64,000 nucleotides of DNA from Rheinheimera sp. A13L (GTDB taxonomy: Bacteria; Pseudomonadota; Gammaproteobacteria; Enterobacterales; Alteromonadaceae). Every line of letters starts with the position of its first letter. Position 1 is the stretch's first letter. The notes under the pieces were generated by a model that was not told where the DNA came from, ran no database searches, and saw nothing but the letters and a program-made list of their open reading frames with translations. Position numbers and translations under genes: made by a program. Positions 16,650 to 25,892 of this stretch are shown here, one piece after another. The stretch spans positions 1 to 64,000 of the forward strand of contig NZ_AFHI01000019.1 in assembly GCF_000217935.1 (NCBI RefSeq), given 5' to 3'.

Positions 16650-18458
16650 ATGAGCAGCACATCCCTCGTGACCGAAGCAGAGCCTGATACTGAAGTTCAG
16701 GCTCCGGCCAAAAAAATTGGGCCGCTTTTTAGTTTAATTCCGTTTTTAACTCCTTACGCCAGCCGCTGGATTTTAACTTTTATCGCCTTAACAGTGGCAG
16801 CTGTGGCCACTCTTACTTTACCCGTGGCTTTTCGTTATCTGATTGATGCTGGTTTTTCTACCGATCAGGCTGGGCACATCGATCAATACTTCCTGGCCTT
16901 ATTTGGTCTTTCTGTGGTGCTGGCTGTAGCTACTGCGTTGCGGTTTTATTATGTGTCATGGCTTGGCGAGCGGGTGACGGCAGACTTACGAAGTGCTGTG
17001 TATGCTCATGTGGTAAAAATGAGCCCGCAGTTTTTTGAGTTGACCAAAACCGGCGAAGTTTTGTCGCGTTTAACTACAGACACCACCTTAATCCAGGCTG
17101 TGGTAGGCACCAGTTTGTCGATGGGCTTACGTAACACATTTTTGCTGGTTGGCGGATTGGTGATGTTGTTTGTCACCAGCGCAAAATTAGCCGCTTATAT
17201 TCTGCTGACCTTAGTGCTGGTGATTTTGCCGATTTTCTTATTTGGCCGCAAAGTCCGGAAGTTGTCGCGTGACAGTCAGGATCGTATTGCCGATGCCAGT
17301 GCTGTGGCAGGTGAAGTGTTAAACGCCATTCCAACAGTGCAGTCGTACCGGCAGGAAGAGCGTGAAACTTCGCGTTTTACACAATCAGTGGAAACGGCTT
17401 TTACCACGGCTTTATCCCGTATTCGAGCCCGCTCTATGCTGACTTTGGTCGCCATAGTCTTGGTGTTTGGTGCTATTTCTTTTGTGCTTTGGTTAGGTGC
17501 TCAGGCGGTACTGGCGAACGAAATGACAGGCGGCGAGTTATCGCAGTTTATTTTATATGCGGTACTCACAGCCGGAGCTATTGGCGCTATTGCTGAAGTA
17601 TGGGGCGATTTACAGCGTGCGGCCGGCGCTGCAGAGCGCCTAATGCAGCTGCTGAATGTGCAGTCTCCTGTGGTAGAACGACCTGCTCCTTTGCCTCTGG
17701 TGTTGCCTGAACATAATCTGGCTGGCACTGGTATTGAGTTTAACGGCGTTCATTTTAGTTACCCGTCGCGGCCAGACACTTTGGCCTTGCAGGATTTTTC
17801 GCTGCAGATTAAACCCGGTGAACATATAGCTTTGGTTGGGCCTTCAGGCGCAGGCAAAACCACCTTGTTCCAGCTGTTGTTGCGCTTTTACGATCCACAA
17901 CAAGGCCAGGTGAAATTTAATGGCATGGATTTAAAAGATCTGCGTTTAACAGATGCCCGTCAGCCTTTTGGCATAGTGTTGCAAGATACAGTGATTTTTG
18001 CAGCTTCTGTGCTGGATAATATCCGTTATGCCCGCCCTGAAGCATCAGAGCAAGAAGTGCAAGATGCAGCGAAAATGGCTGCAGCGCACGACTTTATTCT
18101 GGCGTTGCCCGAAGGCTACAACACTTATTTAGGCGAACGAGGAGTGCGTTTATCCGGTGGTCAACGCCAGCGTATTTCCATAGCACGAGCCATCTTAAGT
18201 AACCCTTCAGTGTTATTGCTGGATGAAGCCACCAGCGCTTTAGATGCTGAAAGTGAGAGGCAAGTGCAGCAAGCTTTGGATAATGCTGCACAAAACCGTA
18301 CTACCCTGGTGATAGCCCATCGGTTGGCTACAGTTCTGGCCGCCGACCGTATTATTGTGCTGGAGGCTGGGCGCATTGTAGCTCAGGGTACTCATACTGA
18401 ATTGCTGCAAAGCAGTGAGTTGTATGCCCGTTTGGCGGCGCTGCAGTTTAGCCATTAG
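16650..18458 (+). CDS. MsbA-related ABC transporter, fused permease and ATPase
   Basis: This 602-aa half-transporter has six membrane helices (residues about 25-325) and a C-terminal ATPase. The Walker A is GPSGAGKTTLF near 397, the signature LSGGQRQRISIARAIL near 502, the Walker B VLLLDEATSALD near 522, and the H-loop AHRLATV near 554. It resembles the MsbA-like lipid or drug exporters of proteobacteria rather than MsbA itself, which is about 582 aa. It works as a homodimer exporting a hydrophobic substrate. It begins 3 bp after the MAPEG gene. Confidence 0.9.
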   Translation: MSSTSLVTEAEPDTEVQAPAKKIGPLFSLIPFLTPYASRWILTFIALTVAAVATLTLPVAFRYLIDAGFSTDQAGHIDQYFLALFGLSVVLAVATALRFYYVSWLGERVTADLRSAVYAHVVKMSPQFFELTKTGEVLSRLTTDTTLIQAVVGTSLSMGLRNTFLLVGGLVMLFVTSAKLAAYILLTLVLVILPIFLFGRKVRKLSRDSQDRIADASAVAGEVLNAIPTVQSYRQEERETSRFTQSVETAFTTALSRIRARSMLTLVAIVLVFGAISFVLWLGAQAVLANEMTGGELSQFILYAVLTAGAIGAIAEVWGDLQRAAGAAERLMQLLNVQSPVVERPAPLPLVLPEHNLAGTGIEFNGVHFSYPSRPDTLALQDFSLQIKPGEHIALVGPSGAGKTTLFQLLLRFYDPQQGQVKFNGMDLKDLRLTDARQPFGIVLQDTVIFAASVLDNIRYARPEASEQEVQDAAKMAAAHDFILALPEGYNTYLGERGVRLSGGQRQRISIARAILSNPSVLLLDEATSALDAESERQVQQALDNAAQNRTTLVIAHRLATVLAADRIIVLEAGRIVAQGTHTELLQSSELYARLAALQFSH

Positions 18459-18492
18459 TGGAGATCTGTATGCAGGCAGGAAGAGCTTTGGT

Positions 18493-19410
18493 TTAAAGCC
18501 AGGGCTCGAGTTTGGTTACATAATCTGCTGGCAACAGATGACCACTGTCGAAGCGGAATAGCCTTTTATCAGCGTTGGGTAAAGCATAAAACAGTTGTTG
18601 GTTCTGTTTGATGCTGGCGTATTCGTCGTCATCTGCGGTGAAAAGCCATACCTGATTGTCGGCAAGACCTGGCATCAGATTCAGTGGTGCAACGAGTGCG
18701 GTCGTGTTGTTCATATGGGGTGGCACTATGGCGGCAATGCTCTGAATACGTGAGTCTACTCCGGCTAACAGTAAACTGATTTGTGCTCCCATGCTGTAGC
18801 CTGCCAGTTTAATCTTACTGCTATCAAATTGAGGTTGTTGCACCAGCCAGTCCAGCAATACACGGTGATCCCGAACTGTATCCACCAGCATTTGTTCATA
18901 AGGGTCACGCTCTCCCCACCAGTGCAAATTATCAATAATATCCACTACGGTCAGATCCGGGTCTTTACGTAAACCATGATGACGGGCATCTATGGCCACA
19001 ACTGCATAACCTTTAGCTAATGCCATAGCTGTGATTTTGTCGGTTTGCTCAAAGGTAGCTCTGTCTTTAAAACTGTCCTGCCACCAGCGAATTTGGCTAC
19101 GCCCCATGGCATGAGCACCAATGAGTACAGGAACCGGGCTTGTGATGGCTTTAAGATCTTGTGGGTAGTGGATACGACCATTGACTATGGCTCCATCAAA
19201 GCTCTGATAGGTAAAATCAAAACTTTGTGGGGTCAGTTTTTTGATCTCCAGTTGCACCTGCTGTTTTACAGGGTAAGCATAACGAGCCGCCAGTTGCTCC
19301 GCGCTCAGATTGTAAGGTTTTAAGCCAAACAGGCCATACCAAAGTGCCGCTATACCAGCGACCACAACGCCGATACTCAGCATGATTTTTTTTCCTTTTG
19401 TGAGTGACAT
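18493..19410 (-). CDS. Membrane-anchored alpha/beta hydrolase
   Basis: The 305-aa protein has one N-terminal hydrophobic helix (about 11-27) and then an alpha/beta-hydrolase domain. The nucleophile elbow is GYSMGAQ near residue 204, the likely acid lies in TADDDEYAS, and the histidine in DSGHLLP near the end. VVAIDARHHG matches the loop of the dienelactone hydrolase / BAAT-like group. Substrate unknown; a membrane-tethered, outward-facing esterase or acyl hydrolase is likely. The start at 19410 has AGGAAAAGG upstream; a longer frame to 19551 adds improbable sequence. Confidence 0.75.
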   Translation of the reverse strand: MSLTKGKKIMLSIGVVVAGIAALWYGLFGLKPYNLSAEQLAARYAYPVKQQVQLEIKKLTPQSFDFTYQSFDGAIVNGRIHYPQDLKAITSPVPVLIGAHAMGRSQIRWWQDSFKDRATFEQTDKITAMALAKGYAVVAIDARHHGLRKDPDLTVVDIIDNLHWWGERDPYEQMLVDTVRDHRVLLDWLVQQPQFDSSKIKLAGYSMGAQISLLLAGVDSRIQSIAAIVPPHMNNTTALVAPLNLMPGLADNQVWLFTADDDEYASIKQNQQLFYALPNADKRLFRFDSGHLLPADYVTKLEPWL

Positions 19411-19611
19411 AGCCTTTTCCTGCTTTGTTTTTTCTGTATGAGAAACAAATATGTGGACCTCTGTCACAAAGAATAAAGAAGCAAATGTCAAAACAATGTG
19501 AAATAGTCCTGTGCTGTGAAAGGACTGGTAGTTTTTACCATCAAGCTTCACAGAATACTGCTAGAGTTAATGCAGTATCAGCTGTCGTTTTTGTTTTTGT
19601 GGTAGCGATTT

Positions 19612-20334
19612 ATGGCTAAGTTTTTTTTCAGTTGCCTGCTATGGCTGGCCTGTTCTTTGGATGTTGCAGCACAGCATCCATTAAAGTTTTTGATGCCTGA
19701 CTATCCGCCTTATACCTATCAGGTAAGCGGACAGAATCAGGGAATAGGCTATGAAGCAGTGGCAGCTATTATGGCGGATATTCAGCAGCCATTTTCTGTG
19801 CAGTTAGTGCCGCATTTTGGTCATGCTATTAGCGATATGCAGCGGGGTTTGGCGGATGGTTTTTTTCTGGCCACTGAAAGTGCAGAACGTAATAAAGTGG
19901 CTGAGTTTTCAGAGCCGGTTTTAACGATTGAATGGACCTGGGTTTGGTTAAAACAACGCTCAGACTTAAACCCGGAATCAAGCCACTTTAAGCACAATGC
20001 TCAGGTATCAGCCCAATCCAATAGTAATATACACAGATGGTTAAAAGAGCATAACTATCAGGTCACAGCAGGAACTACCGATATCAGGGGCTTGTTGAAT
20101 TTACTGAAATACAAAAGAGTGGACGCTATTCTGTTGCCAGAACTGACAGTGAAAACTTTACTGTCAGAACAGGCTGTTGATGCTGACTTGTACAGCTTTC
20201 AACAGGAAATTAATTTACCCTTCTCAATTTATATCAATAAAAATTACCTGAAAAAACACCCGGACTTTATGCAAAAACTAAACGCCGCTATTGGTCGTTA
20301 TCAGGCCAGAGTTCATGCTCTACAGCCTGATTGA
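19612..20334 (+). CDS. Periplasmic solute-binding protein, family 3 (first of tandem pair)
   Basis: A 240-aa protein with a 20-residue signal peptide and the bacterial extracellular solute-binding family 3 fold. LKFLMPDYPPYTYQ, GIGYEAVAAIMADI, the paired-arginine region ESAERNKVAEFSEPV, and VDAILLPELTVKTL are visible. Members bind amino acids or small organic compounds for ABC transport or for signalling. There is no permease or ATPase nearby. It overlaps a paralogue downstream that keeps the same blocks, a clear tandem duplication. Confidence 0.82.
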   Translation: MAKFFFSCLLWLACSLDVAAQHPLKFLMPDYPPYTYQVSGQNQGIGYEAVAAIMADIQQPFSVQLVPHFGHAISDMQRGLADGFFLATESAERNKVAEFSEPVLTIEWTWVWLKQRSDLNPESSHFKHNAQVSAQSNSNIHRWLKEHNYQVTAGTTDIRGLLNLLKYKRVDAILLPELTVKTLLSEQAVDADLYSFQQEINLPFSIYINKNYLKKHPDFMQKLNAAIGRYQARVHALQPD

Positions 20335-21088
20335 TCAACGGATCAACAGTTATGGTGGCAGAAAGTTGCGCCTTTTCATCTTGTGCTGCCTTTTTTGGCC
20401 TGCGGCATTAAACGCAAATGAAACCTTGCGGATGGCGATGCCGGATTACCCGCCTTACACCACTATTCAAAATGGTACCTATCAAGGTTTTGGTTATGAG
20501 GCTTTTGTCAGTATCATGGCCGATCTGCAGCAGAGTTTTACCATTGTGCCTGCGCCTAATTACGGCAGGGCGGTGAAGGATTTGCAAAATCAGCTGGTGG
20601 ATGGTTTGTTTCTGGCTTCTGAGAACGAAGAACGTAATGCTGTGGCTGAGTTTTCTGAGGCAGTGTCTTACAGTGGCTGGACCTGGGTATGGTTAAAAGA
20701 ACGCACTGAATTAGATCCTGCTTCGGCTGATTTTAAAAAAAACGCCATAGTTTCAGCTCAATTAAACAGTAACACTTATATCTGGATAGTGAAGCAGAAC
20801 TACAAAATGGCAGGAGCCCCCAGCAATATCCGTATGTTATTTACCATGTTAAATTCCCGCAGGGTAGATGCTATTCTGTTGCCTGAACTGACGGCAAAAG
20901 CTGTGATGCAACAGGAAAAACTAGACCCTGATTTGTATTCGATGCATTTGGAAGTGCAACTCCCTTTTGGCATTTATATCAGCAAAGCTTATATAGCCCG
21001 CAATCCGGATATTATGCCAAAACTAAATCAGGCTATTGCGCGCTACCACGATCGTCAAAAGAACCCGGCCACTCATGCTCTTCATTAA
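20315..21088 (+). CDS. Periplasmic solute-binding protein, family 3 (second of tandem pair)
   Basis: Paralogue of the preceding protein with the same order of motifs: LRMAMPDYPPYTT, GFGYEAFVSIMADL, ENEERNAVAEFSEAV, WTWVWLKERTELDP, RRVDAILLPELTAK. The start is uncertain. The ATG at 20315 overlaps the upstream gene by 20 bp and gives an odd N-terminal extension. A TTG at 20366 would yield a clean signal peptide (MRLFILCCLFWPAALNA) that aligns with the neighbour's and may be the true start. Product length is about 240-257 aa. Confidence 0.8.
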   Translation: MLYSLIDQRINSYGGRKLRLFILCCLFWPAALNANETLRMAMPDYPPYTTIQNGTYQGFGYEAFVSIMADLQQSFTIVPAPNYGRAVKDLQNQLVDGLFLASENEERNAVAEFSEAVSYSGWTWVWLKERTELDPASADFKKNAIVSAQLNSNTYIWIVKQNYKMAGAPSNIRMLFTMLNSRRVDAILLPELTAKAVMQQEKLDPDLYSMHLEVQLPFGIYISKAYIARNPDIMPKLNQAIARYHDRQKNPATHALH

Positions 21089-21287
21089 CTAAACAGCAAT
21101 GGCTTTGTGCACCTATTCTTCATTCAGTGCTGAAACTATTTGCTGATTCTTTCATCTGACTTCACTGCATTTGCCCTGATGGTTAATTTATTCTGAGGTT
21201 CAGCCGCCAGTCAGGCAAATCAGACAATATGAATGGTTGCAAATCGGCCTTGTTCTCCTACAATGGCGCGGCAACTGGAGGGTGGTG

Positions 21288-22013
21288 ATGAAATTTTCGG
21301 CGGTAATAGCGTTGGCTTTAACGGCCAATTCGGTGATGGCAACTGAATGGTGGCAAACCAAACAGGATCCAAATAATACCCAGGTGATAGCTTTGGGTAA
21401 AAAGCCTGTGCTGTCGGTGGCAAACTGCCCGGAAGATACGGCGCTGCGTTATTATCTGAAAGCCGAAAAAATTACGGCGTTGCAAAATACCTGGTATCAG
21501 CAAGCCAGTGAAGAACCTCATACCGCCTTGTATCGCTGGATTTATGGCGCTACCTGGTTAGAAAGGTTAAATCAGGCAGTGTGGCCCGGTACTGAAGCTT
21601 TCACCAAAGTGGCCTTCCCGGGCGAGATACAACAACTGACGATGGAATTTCCTCAGTCTGAACAAGACCATTTAGCTTTTGATGATGTGCTGGTATTTAA
21701 TCTGCACTTTGCCGGTTTTACTGCCGATCATAAGCCTGATTTGCGTATTCATCTGGACAGGGACCTCAGCAGGGTGGCTGGTGTGGCAGATTTGGATCTG
21801 GCGCTGAATCATCGCCTCGCAAACAATATTTGTGTGGTACATAGCCTGAATCAATTGGCACAGGACAAACAGGTTGAGCTGAAAATTAAAGGTAAAACAG
21901 TGCCCAAGCTGAAAATCAGCTCAGAGGCTGTAGCCAGCCAGCTCTGTCTGGTAGAAATTCATCAGCATCAGGCTGTAAAAGGTTCGCTGACCTTGCCTGT
22001 GACTCAGTGTTAA
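21288..22013 (+). CDS. Secreted protein of unknown function
   Basis: I do not recognise this 241-aa protein. It has a signal peptide (MKFSAVIALALTANSVMA, about 18 residues) with a strong GGAGGG ribosome-binding site before the ATG. The mature part is soluble and mixed alpha/beta. Four cysteines are visible (near positions 45, 183, 220 and the C-terminal residue), which could form disulfides. It follows the two solute-binding proteins by about 200 bp on the same strand and converges on fpr. No catalytic motif was seen. Confidence 0.6.
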   Translation: MKFSAVIALALTANSVMATEWWQTKQDPNNTQVIALGKKPVLSVANCPEDTALRYYLKAEKITALQNTWYQQASEEPHTALYRWIYGATWLERLNQAVWPGTEAFTKVAFPGEIQQLTMEFPQSEQDHLAFDDVLVFNLHFAGFTADHKPDLRIHLDRDLSRVAGVADLDLALNHRLANNICVVHSLNQLAQDKQVELKIKGKTVPKLKISSEAVASQLCLVEIHQHQAVKGSLTLPVTQC

Positions 22014-22029
22014 CAGTCTGAAGGGGTTG

Positions 22030-22773
22030 TTATTTCCAGTACTGCTCCACAGTGATTTGCCCCGGATCGCGGCGCAAGTTCTTTTTCAGACCAAGGCTTT
22101 CCAGCACTGCTTTGGTTTCAGTAATCATTTGTGGGTTGCCACACAACAATACTTGGGATTGAGTACCCAAGCTCTGGCCACAAGTTGCCTGAAGCGTGCC
22201 GCTTTGGATTAACTCCGGAATACGTTGCTGCAAAGCGCCCACTGACTTTTCTCTGGTGACTACAGGCTGATAATGCAGTTGCGTACTATAACGCTGCTGA
22301 AACTGCCGGATCAGCGGCTGATACACCAATTCAGCTTCAAAGCGCACACTGTGCAGCAGAATAATGGAAGAAAAACGTTGCCATAGACTTTCAGTGCCCA
22401 GCATCGACAGATAAGGACCAATACCAGTGCCGGTAGAGATCAGCCAGAGGTTCTCGCCGTCAGGGACTTCATCCAGAATAAAAAATCCGCTGGCAGGTTG
22501 GCTGACTTGCACTGTATCGCCTGGTTTTAGCTGCTGCAGCAAAGGTGAAAGTAAACCATCAGCGACAGTGCTGACTAAAAACTCTTGCTCTTTGCTACCT
22601 GGGCTATTGAGCAGCGAATAAGCGCGTTGCGCCTTGCCATCCGCTGTATCCAAAGCCAGCCTGACAAACTGACCGGCAATAAAGTCAAAGGGCTCTGTCT
22701 GTACTTTGATACTGAACAAAGTATCAGTCCAGTGCGTATTTGCTGTTACTGTGCCGTTAAGCCACTGCGCCAT
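22030..22773 (-). CDS. fpr: Ferredoxin/flavodoxin-NADP(+) reductase
   Basis: Fpr is an FAD enzyme that exchanges electrons between NADPH and ferredoxin or flavodoxin in the cytoplasm. At 247 aa it matches the E. coli length. The FAD-binding RAYSLLNSPG motif is near residue 50, the NADP-binding STGTGIGPYLSML near 112, and LLCGNPQMI near 208. The C-terminus VEQYWK closely resembles the VEHYW(K) end of the bacterial subclass. It is convergent with the secreted-protein gene, 16 bp apart. Confidence 0.93.
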   Translation of the reverse strand: MAQWLNGTVTANTHWTDTLFSIKVQTEPFDFIAGQFVRLALDTADGKAQRAYSLLNSPGSKEQEFLVSTVADGLLSPLLQQLKPGDTVQVSQPASGFFILDEVPDGENLWLISTGTGIGPYLSMLGTESLWQRFSSIILLHSVRFEAELVYQPLIRQFQQRYSTQLHYQPVVTREKSVGALQQRIPELIQSGTLQATCGQSLGTQSQVLLCGNPQMITETKAVLESLGLKKNLRRDPGQITVEQYWK

Positions 22774-22888
22774 AAGCTGTTTCCTGTCGAAGTAAATTAC
22801 GTAAGACTAATAAATAAGGCTTAAGAAAAGTATCTGGTTATAGTTGGCCATTACACTTCTGCTGCTCAACTTCCCAGAGCACATAAGA

Positions 22889-23476
22889 TCAGCGCGCTGC
22901 ACATAGCGAAGCCGAAGCTCTGTCGATATAGGCACTAAGAGGTGGAAGGCCAACCCGGGAGCGGTACTCGTCCACTAAATCCCTGCTTTCCATTGCTTTA
23001 GGTGCCCACTTACCTGATGCTTCGCAATCCCCTTGTGTACCAAACCTCTGGAGCGTACCTTCTGCGACATGTATTCTGTCATGGAGAAAGGCGGCGTTTG
23101 CTGGCAATGCTTCGCCAATTGCCGCCAACTCATACATAACACCAAGGATCTTCTTTTGCAACTCTGGGTCATGATCAGCGTGTTGGGCCAATAGCCACGC
23201 TGCCCGAGCACCAGATTCCCCTACTTCACTCACTCTGGGCCAGCCATCGGTGTCCAATAGTTTTCTTAAGAAGGTACTATTATCCCGGTCAATCTTCTCT
23301 ACATGAACAAAATCCCCTGTAGACCGGGCCTGTTGATCTCTTTCTGCTCTTTCAACAAGTTGTTTTGCCAAGTCACTATTAGCCGCATCCGCTACACTGT
23401 AGAAAGTCATACCAAAGGCCAAAGCACACCCAGCCATTCGGAGTGCTTTCGTTACTGATTTAACAAACGTTGTCAT
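22889..23476 (-). CDS. DUF6624-like secreted protein
   Basis: A 195-aa protein with a signal peptide (about 1-32, ending YSVADA). The mature pattern VEKIDRDNSTFLRKLLDTDGWPRVSEVG, AAWLLAQHADHDPELQKKIL, then LHDRIHVAEGTLQRFGTQ and YRSRVGLPPLSAYI matches the DUF6624 family as I know it. Function unknown. The ATG at 23476 has GAGGAT 7 nt upstream. Monocistronic on the minus strand. Confidence 0.7.
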   Translation of the reverse strand: MTTFVKSVTKALRMAGCALAFGMTFYSVADAANSDLAKQLVERAERDQQARSTGDFVHVEKIDRDNSTFLRKLLDTDGWPRVSEVGESGARAAWLLAQHADHDPELQKKILGVMYELAAIGEALPANAAFLHDRIHVAEGTLQRFGTQGDCEASGKWAPKAMESRDLVDEYRSRVGLPPLSAYIDRASASLCAAR

Positions 23477-23574
23477 CAAAAATATCCTCGCCTTAAAAAC
23501 TCTCGCTTGTCATGTCAGCTAGCATATCAGCAAGCTCTCTTGTCGCAACAGCGCCTAACCGGCTTTTTGCTTAA

Positions 23575-23602
23575 AGCAAAAAAAGCCCGGAATTCCGGGC
23601 TT
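23575..23602 (-). terminator. Intrinsic terminator of the S9 peptidase gene
   Basis: A perfect 20-bp palindrome AAGCCCGGAATTCCGGGCTT (23583-23602) is followed on the minus strand by a run of seven T bases, 18 bp past the stop of the peptidase gene. Textbook rho-independent form. Confidence 0.92.
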
Positions 23603-23619
23603 GATGTGGTGATGTGCTT

Positions 23620-25689
23620 TTAGTTTGAACTGGTTTTGTATTGCTCAAACCAGGCCAGAATGTACTCCACTTTTGTGATCATCCGGCTGGGTTTATTGGC
23701 GATGCCATGAGGCGCGCCAGGAATACGGACCAGAGCTGTATCTACTTTGCGAATTTTTAAGGCCTGATAAAACTGCTCAGATTCACTGATGGGGGTACGT
23801 CTGTCATTTTCACCTGTCATCAACAGGGTTGGAGTGGTCACATTACCTACCAGCGATAAAGGCGAACGTTGCCAATAATGTTCCACATGCTCCCAAGGCA
23901 CACCTGGGAATTGGTGGAAGGTCTGGTACAGGTAACTATCCCCTGTCAGTACTTTGCTCAGCCAGTTGATAATAGGTTTGACCACAGCCGCTGCTTTATA
24001 ACGCTGGGTTAAACCCACAGCATAAGCTGTCGCTATACCACCAGCTGAACCACCAGCGATAAACAGGTTGTCTTTATCGACAAAACCCAACTCAATCATC
24101 GCGTTCACACCTGAATCGTGATCGGCATAGTCTTCAGGCGAGCTGTATTTTCCGTGTAACAACATGGCAAAACGTTCTCCATACGAAGAGCTGCCTCTGT
24201 GGTTGTTGTAAAACACTACATAACCTTCGGTGGCAAAACGTTGCATCTCAGCGCTGAAATGTGGGCCATAAGCCAGATGTGGGCCGCCATGAATTTCCAG
24301 CATCATTGGGTATTTTTTAGTGGGATCAAAATTTGGCGGCGTAATGTACCAGCCCTGGATTGGCTCGCCATCAAAAGAGGATTTGTAATTAATTTCATGC
24401 ACTTGCCCAAGCTTTTTATGCCCCAGCAGATCTTCGTTTAACTGAGTTAAAGTGCGGGTTTTGCCGTTCACTATCACTGCCACATCGGCAGGGCGCTGGG
24501 CATTGCCCTGAGTAAAGGCAATAACTTCATTGGCGACACTGTATTCACCGCTTAAATAAGGCTGAGGTAAACCAGCGCCTGACACCTGATCCGTCAGTTG
24601 CTGCAGCTTGCCGGACAAAGACACTGATGCGAGCGTACGTTTGCCTTTGTCATCAAACTGGATCACTAAACTGCCATTGTCCAGCCATTGCGGGTTGTCG
24701 ACGTCACGATCCAGCTCTTTGGTCAGATCTTTTATTTCACCTGAGCGCCAGTCCATCAGCTTCAGTTTGCCGTTGGTGTAAGGCACTTTTTCATTATTAC
24801 CCCAGACAAAAGCCAGATACTTGCCATCGGGTGAAAACACTGCGGAGCTTTCCCTGCCAGCCATACTGGTTAGCTGTTTGAGTTCGCTGTTGGCCAAAGT
24901 GAATTGATACAAGTCGCTGTCGCGTGGCTGATATTCCCATTCTTTGTGGGTGTTGGCTGAAAAAACCAGCGCTTTACCGTCCGGTGTCCAGCTTAAATCT
25001 GAACCGTAATTCAAATCACCGCTCGTCAGCTGACGTTCTTTGCCTCCAGTTGCAGGCAATACAAACAGATGGCGAAACTCTGATTTTAAAAATCCCTGAC
25101 CATCAGCCTGATACTGAGCCCGCTCAATTAAAACAGCTGGCTCTGACCATTTAGCACCTTCTGGTTTTTTCGGCATTTTGGTGGCTTTGGCAAGCTTAGT
25201 CGGCTGAGCCGGCACATTCATGGTAAAGGCCAGGTGTTCACCATCAGGCGACCAGCTTAAGTTACCCGGGCTTTTAGGCAGTTGACTGACTAAAGCAGTT
25301 TTGTTTTCTTTGAGGTAATGCACATGGATTTGGCGTGAGCCGGAGCGGTCAGAAATAAAGGCAATGCGGCTGCCATCTTCAGACCAGCGTGGGCTGCCAT
25401 AGTTAAACTGATCAACAAATAAAGGGCTTTGGCGGCCAGTTTTTACGTCCAGCAACCATAAGCTGCTATGGGTGCCATCTGTCATAATATCGTTGCTGTT
25501 ACGCACATACACAACTTGTTTGCCGTCTGGTGAAACTTGTGGATCGTTGGCATATTCCAGCGCAAAAATATCTTCAGATTCAAAGTAAGGGCTGGTTGCA
25601 GCTGAGGCCAAAACAGGTGCTGCACAAAATAAAGCAGTGCTGGCGATACAGGAATAAATAAAGGGCGCAAAGGCCACGGGCTTTTTCAT
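23620..25689 (-). CDS. S9-family prolyl oligopeptidase / acylaminoacyl-peptidase
   Basis: This 689-aa serine peptidase has a signal peptide (about 1-30) and an N-terminal WD40/PD40-like beta-propeller with repeated DGK---Y, SPDG and WSPDG strands (about 35-400). A C-terminal alpha/beta-hydrolase domain follows: the nucleophile GGSAGG is near residue 552, the acid in GENDRRTP near 633 and the histidine in GAPHGI near 665. It is secreted or periplasmic and cleaves oligopeptides. An intrinsic terminator follows, so it is probably monocistronic. Confidence 0.92.
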   Translation of the reverse strand: MKKPVAFAPFIYSCIASTALFCAAPVLASAATSPYFESEDIFALEYANDPQVSPDGKQVVYVRNSNDIMTDGTHSSLWLLDVKTGRQSPLFVDQFNYGSPRWSEDGSRIAFISDRSGSRQIHVHYLKENKTALVSQLPKSPGNLSWSPDGEHLAFTMNVPAQPTKLAKATKMPKKPEGAKWSEPAVLIERAQYQADGQGFLKSEFRHLFVLPATGGKERQLTSGDLNYGSDLSWTPDGKALVFSANTHKEWEYQPRDSDLYQFTLANSELKQLTSMAGRESSAVFSPDGKYLAFVWGNNEKVPYTNGKLKLMDWRSGEIKDLTKELDRDVDNPQWLDNGSLVIQFDDKGKRTLASVSLSGKLQQLTDQVSGAGLPQPYLSGEYSVANEVIAFTQGNAQRPADVAVIVNGKTRTLTQLNEDLLGHKKLGQVHEINYKSSFDGEPIQGWYITPPNFDPTKKYPMMLEIHGGPHLAYGPHFSAEMQRFATEGYVVFYNNHRGSSSYGERFAMLLHGKYSSPEDYADHDSGVNAMIELGFVDKDNLFIAGGSAGGIATAYAVGLTQRYKAAAVVKPIINWLSKVLTGDSYLYQTFHQFPGVPWEHVEHYWQRSPLSLVGNVTTPTLLMTGENDRRTPISESEQFYQALKIRKVDTALVRIPGAPHGIANKPSRMITKVEYILAWFEQYKTSSN

Positions 25690-25892
25690 TGGTAAACCTC
25701 TTCTGATAAGACAGCGACTAAACTAACCTGCCTTGGAGTGATGCACAATTTAGCAGCGACCAAAACCTGAATTTAAGCGTTTAGTTTGCCTGCTTATTTA
25801 GCCTGGAGCCAGTCACTACGGCGCTGGCAGCTGGATTTTACCACTCATTTTGTTTACACTGGCGCCACCCTTCTTTTGGTTTGTAGTCTCTT

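Noticed and set aside
19448-19466. CRP-like TGTGG-N7-TCACA
   Set aside because: Spacer is 7 rather than 6 and the left half has a mismatch.
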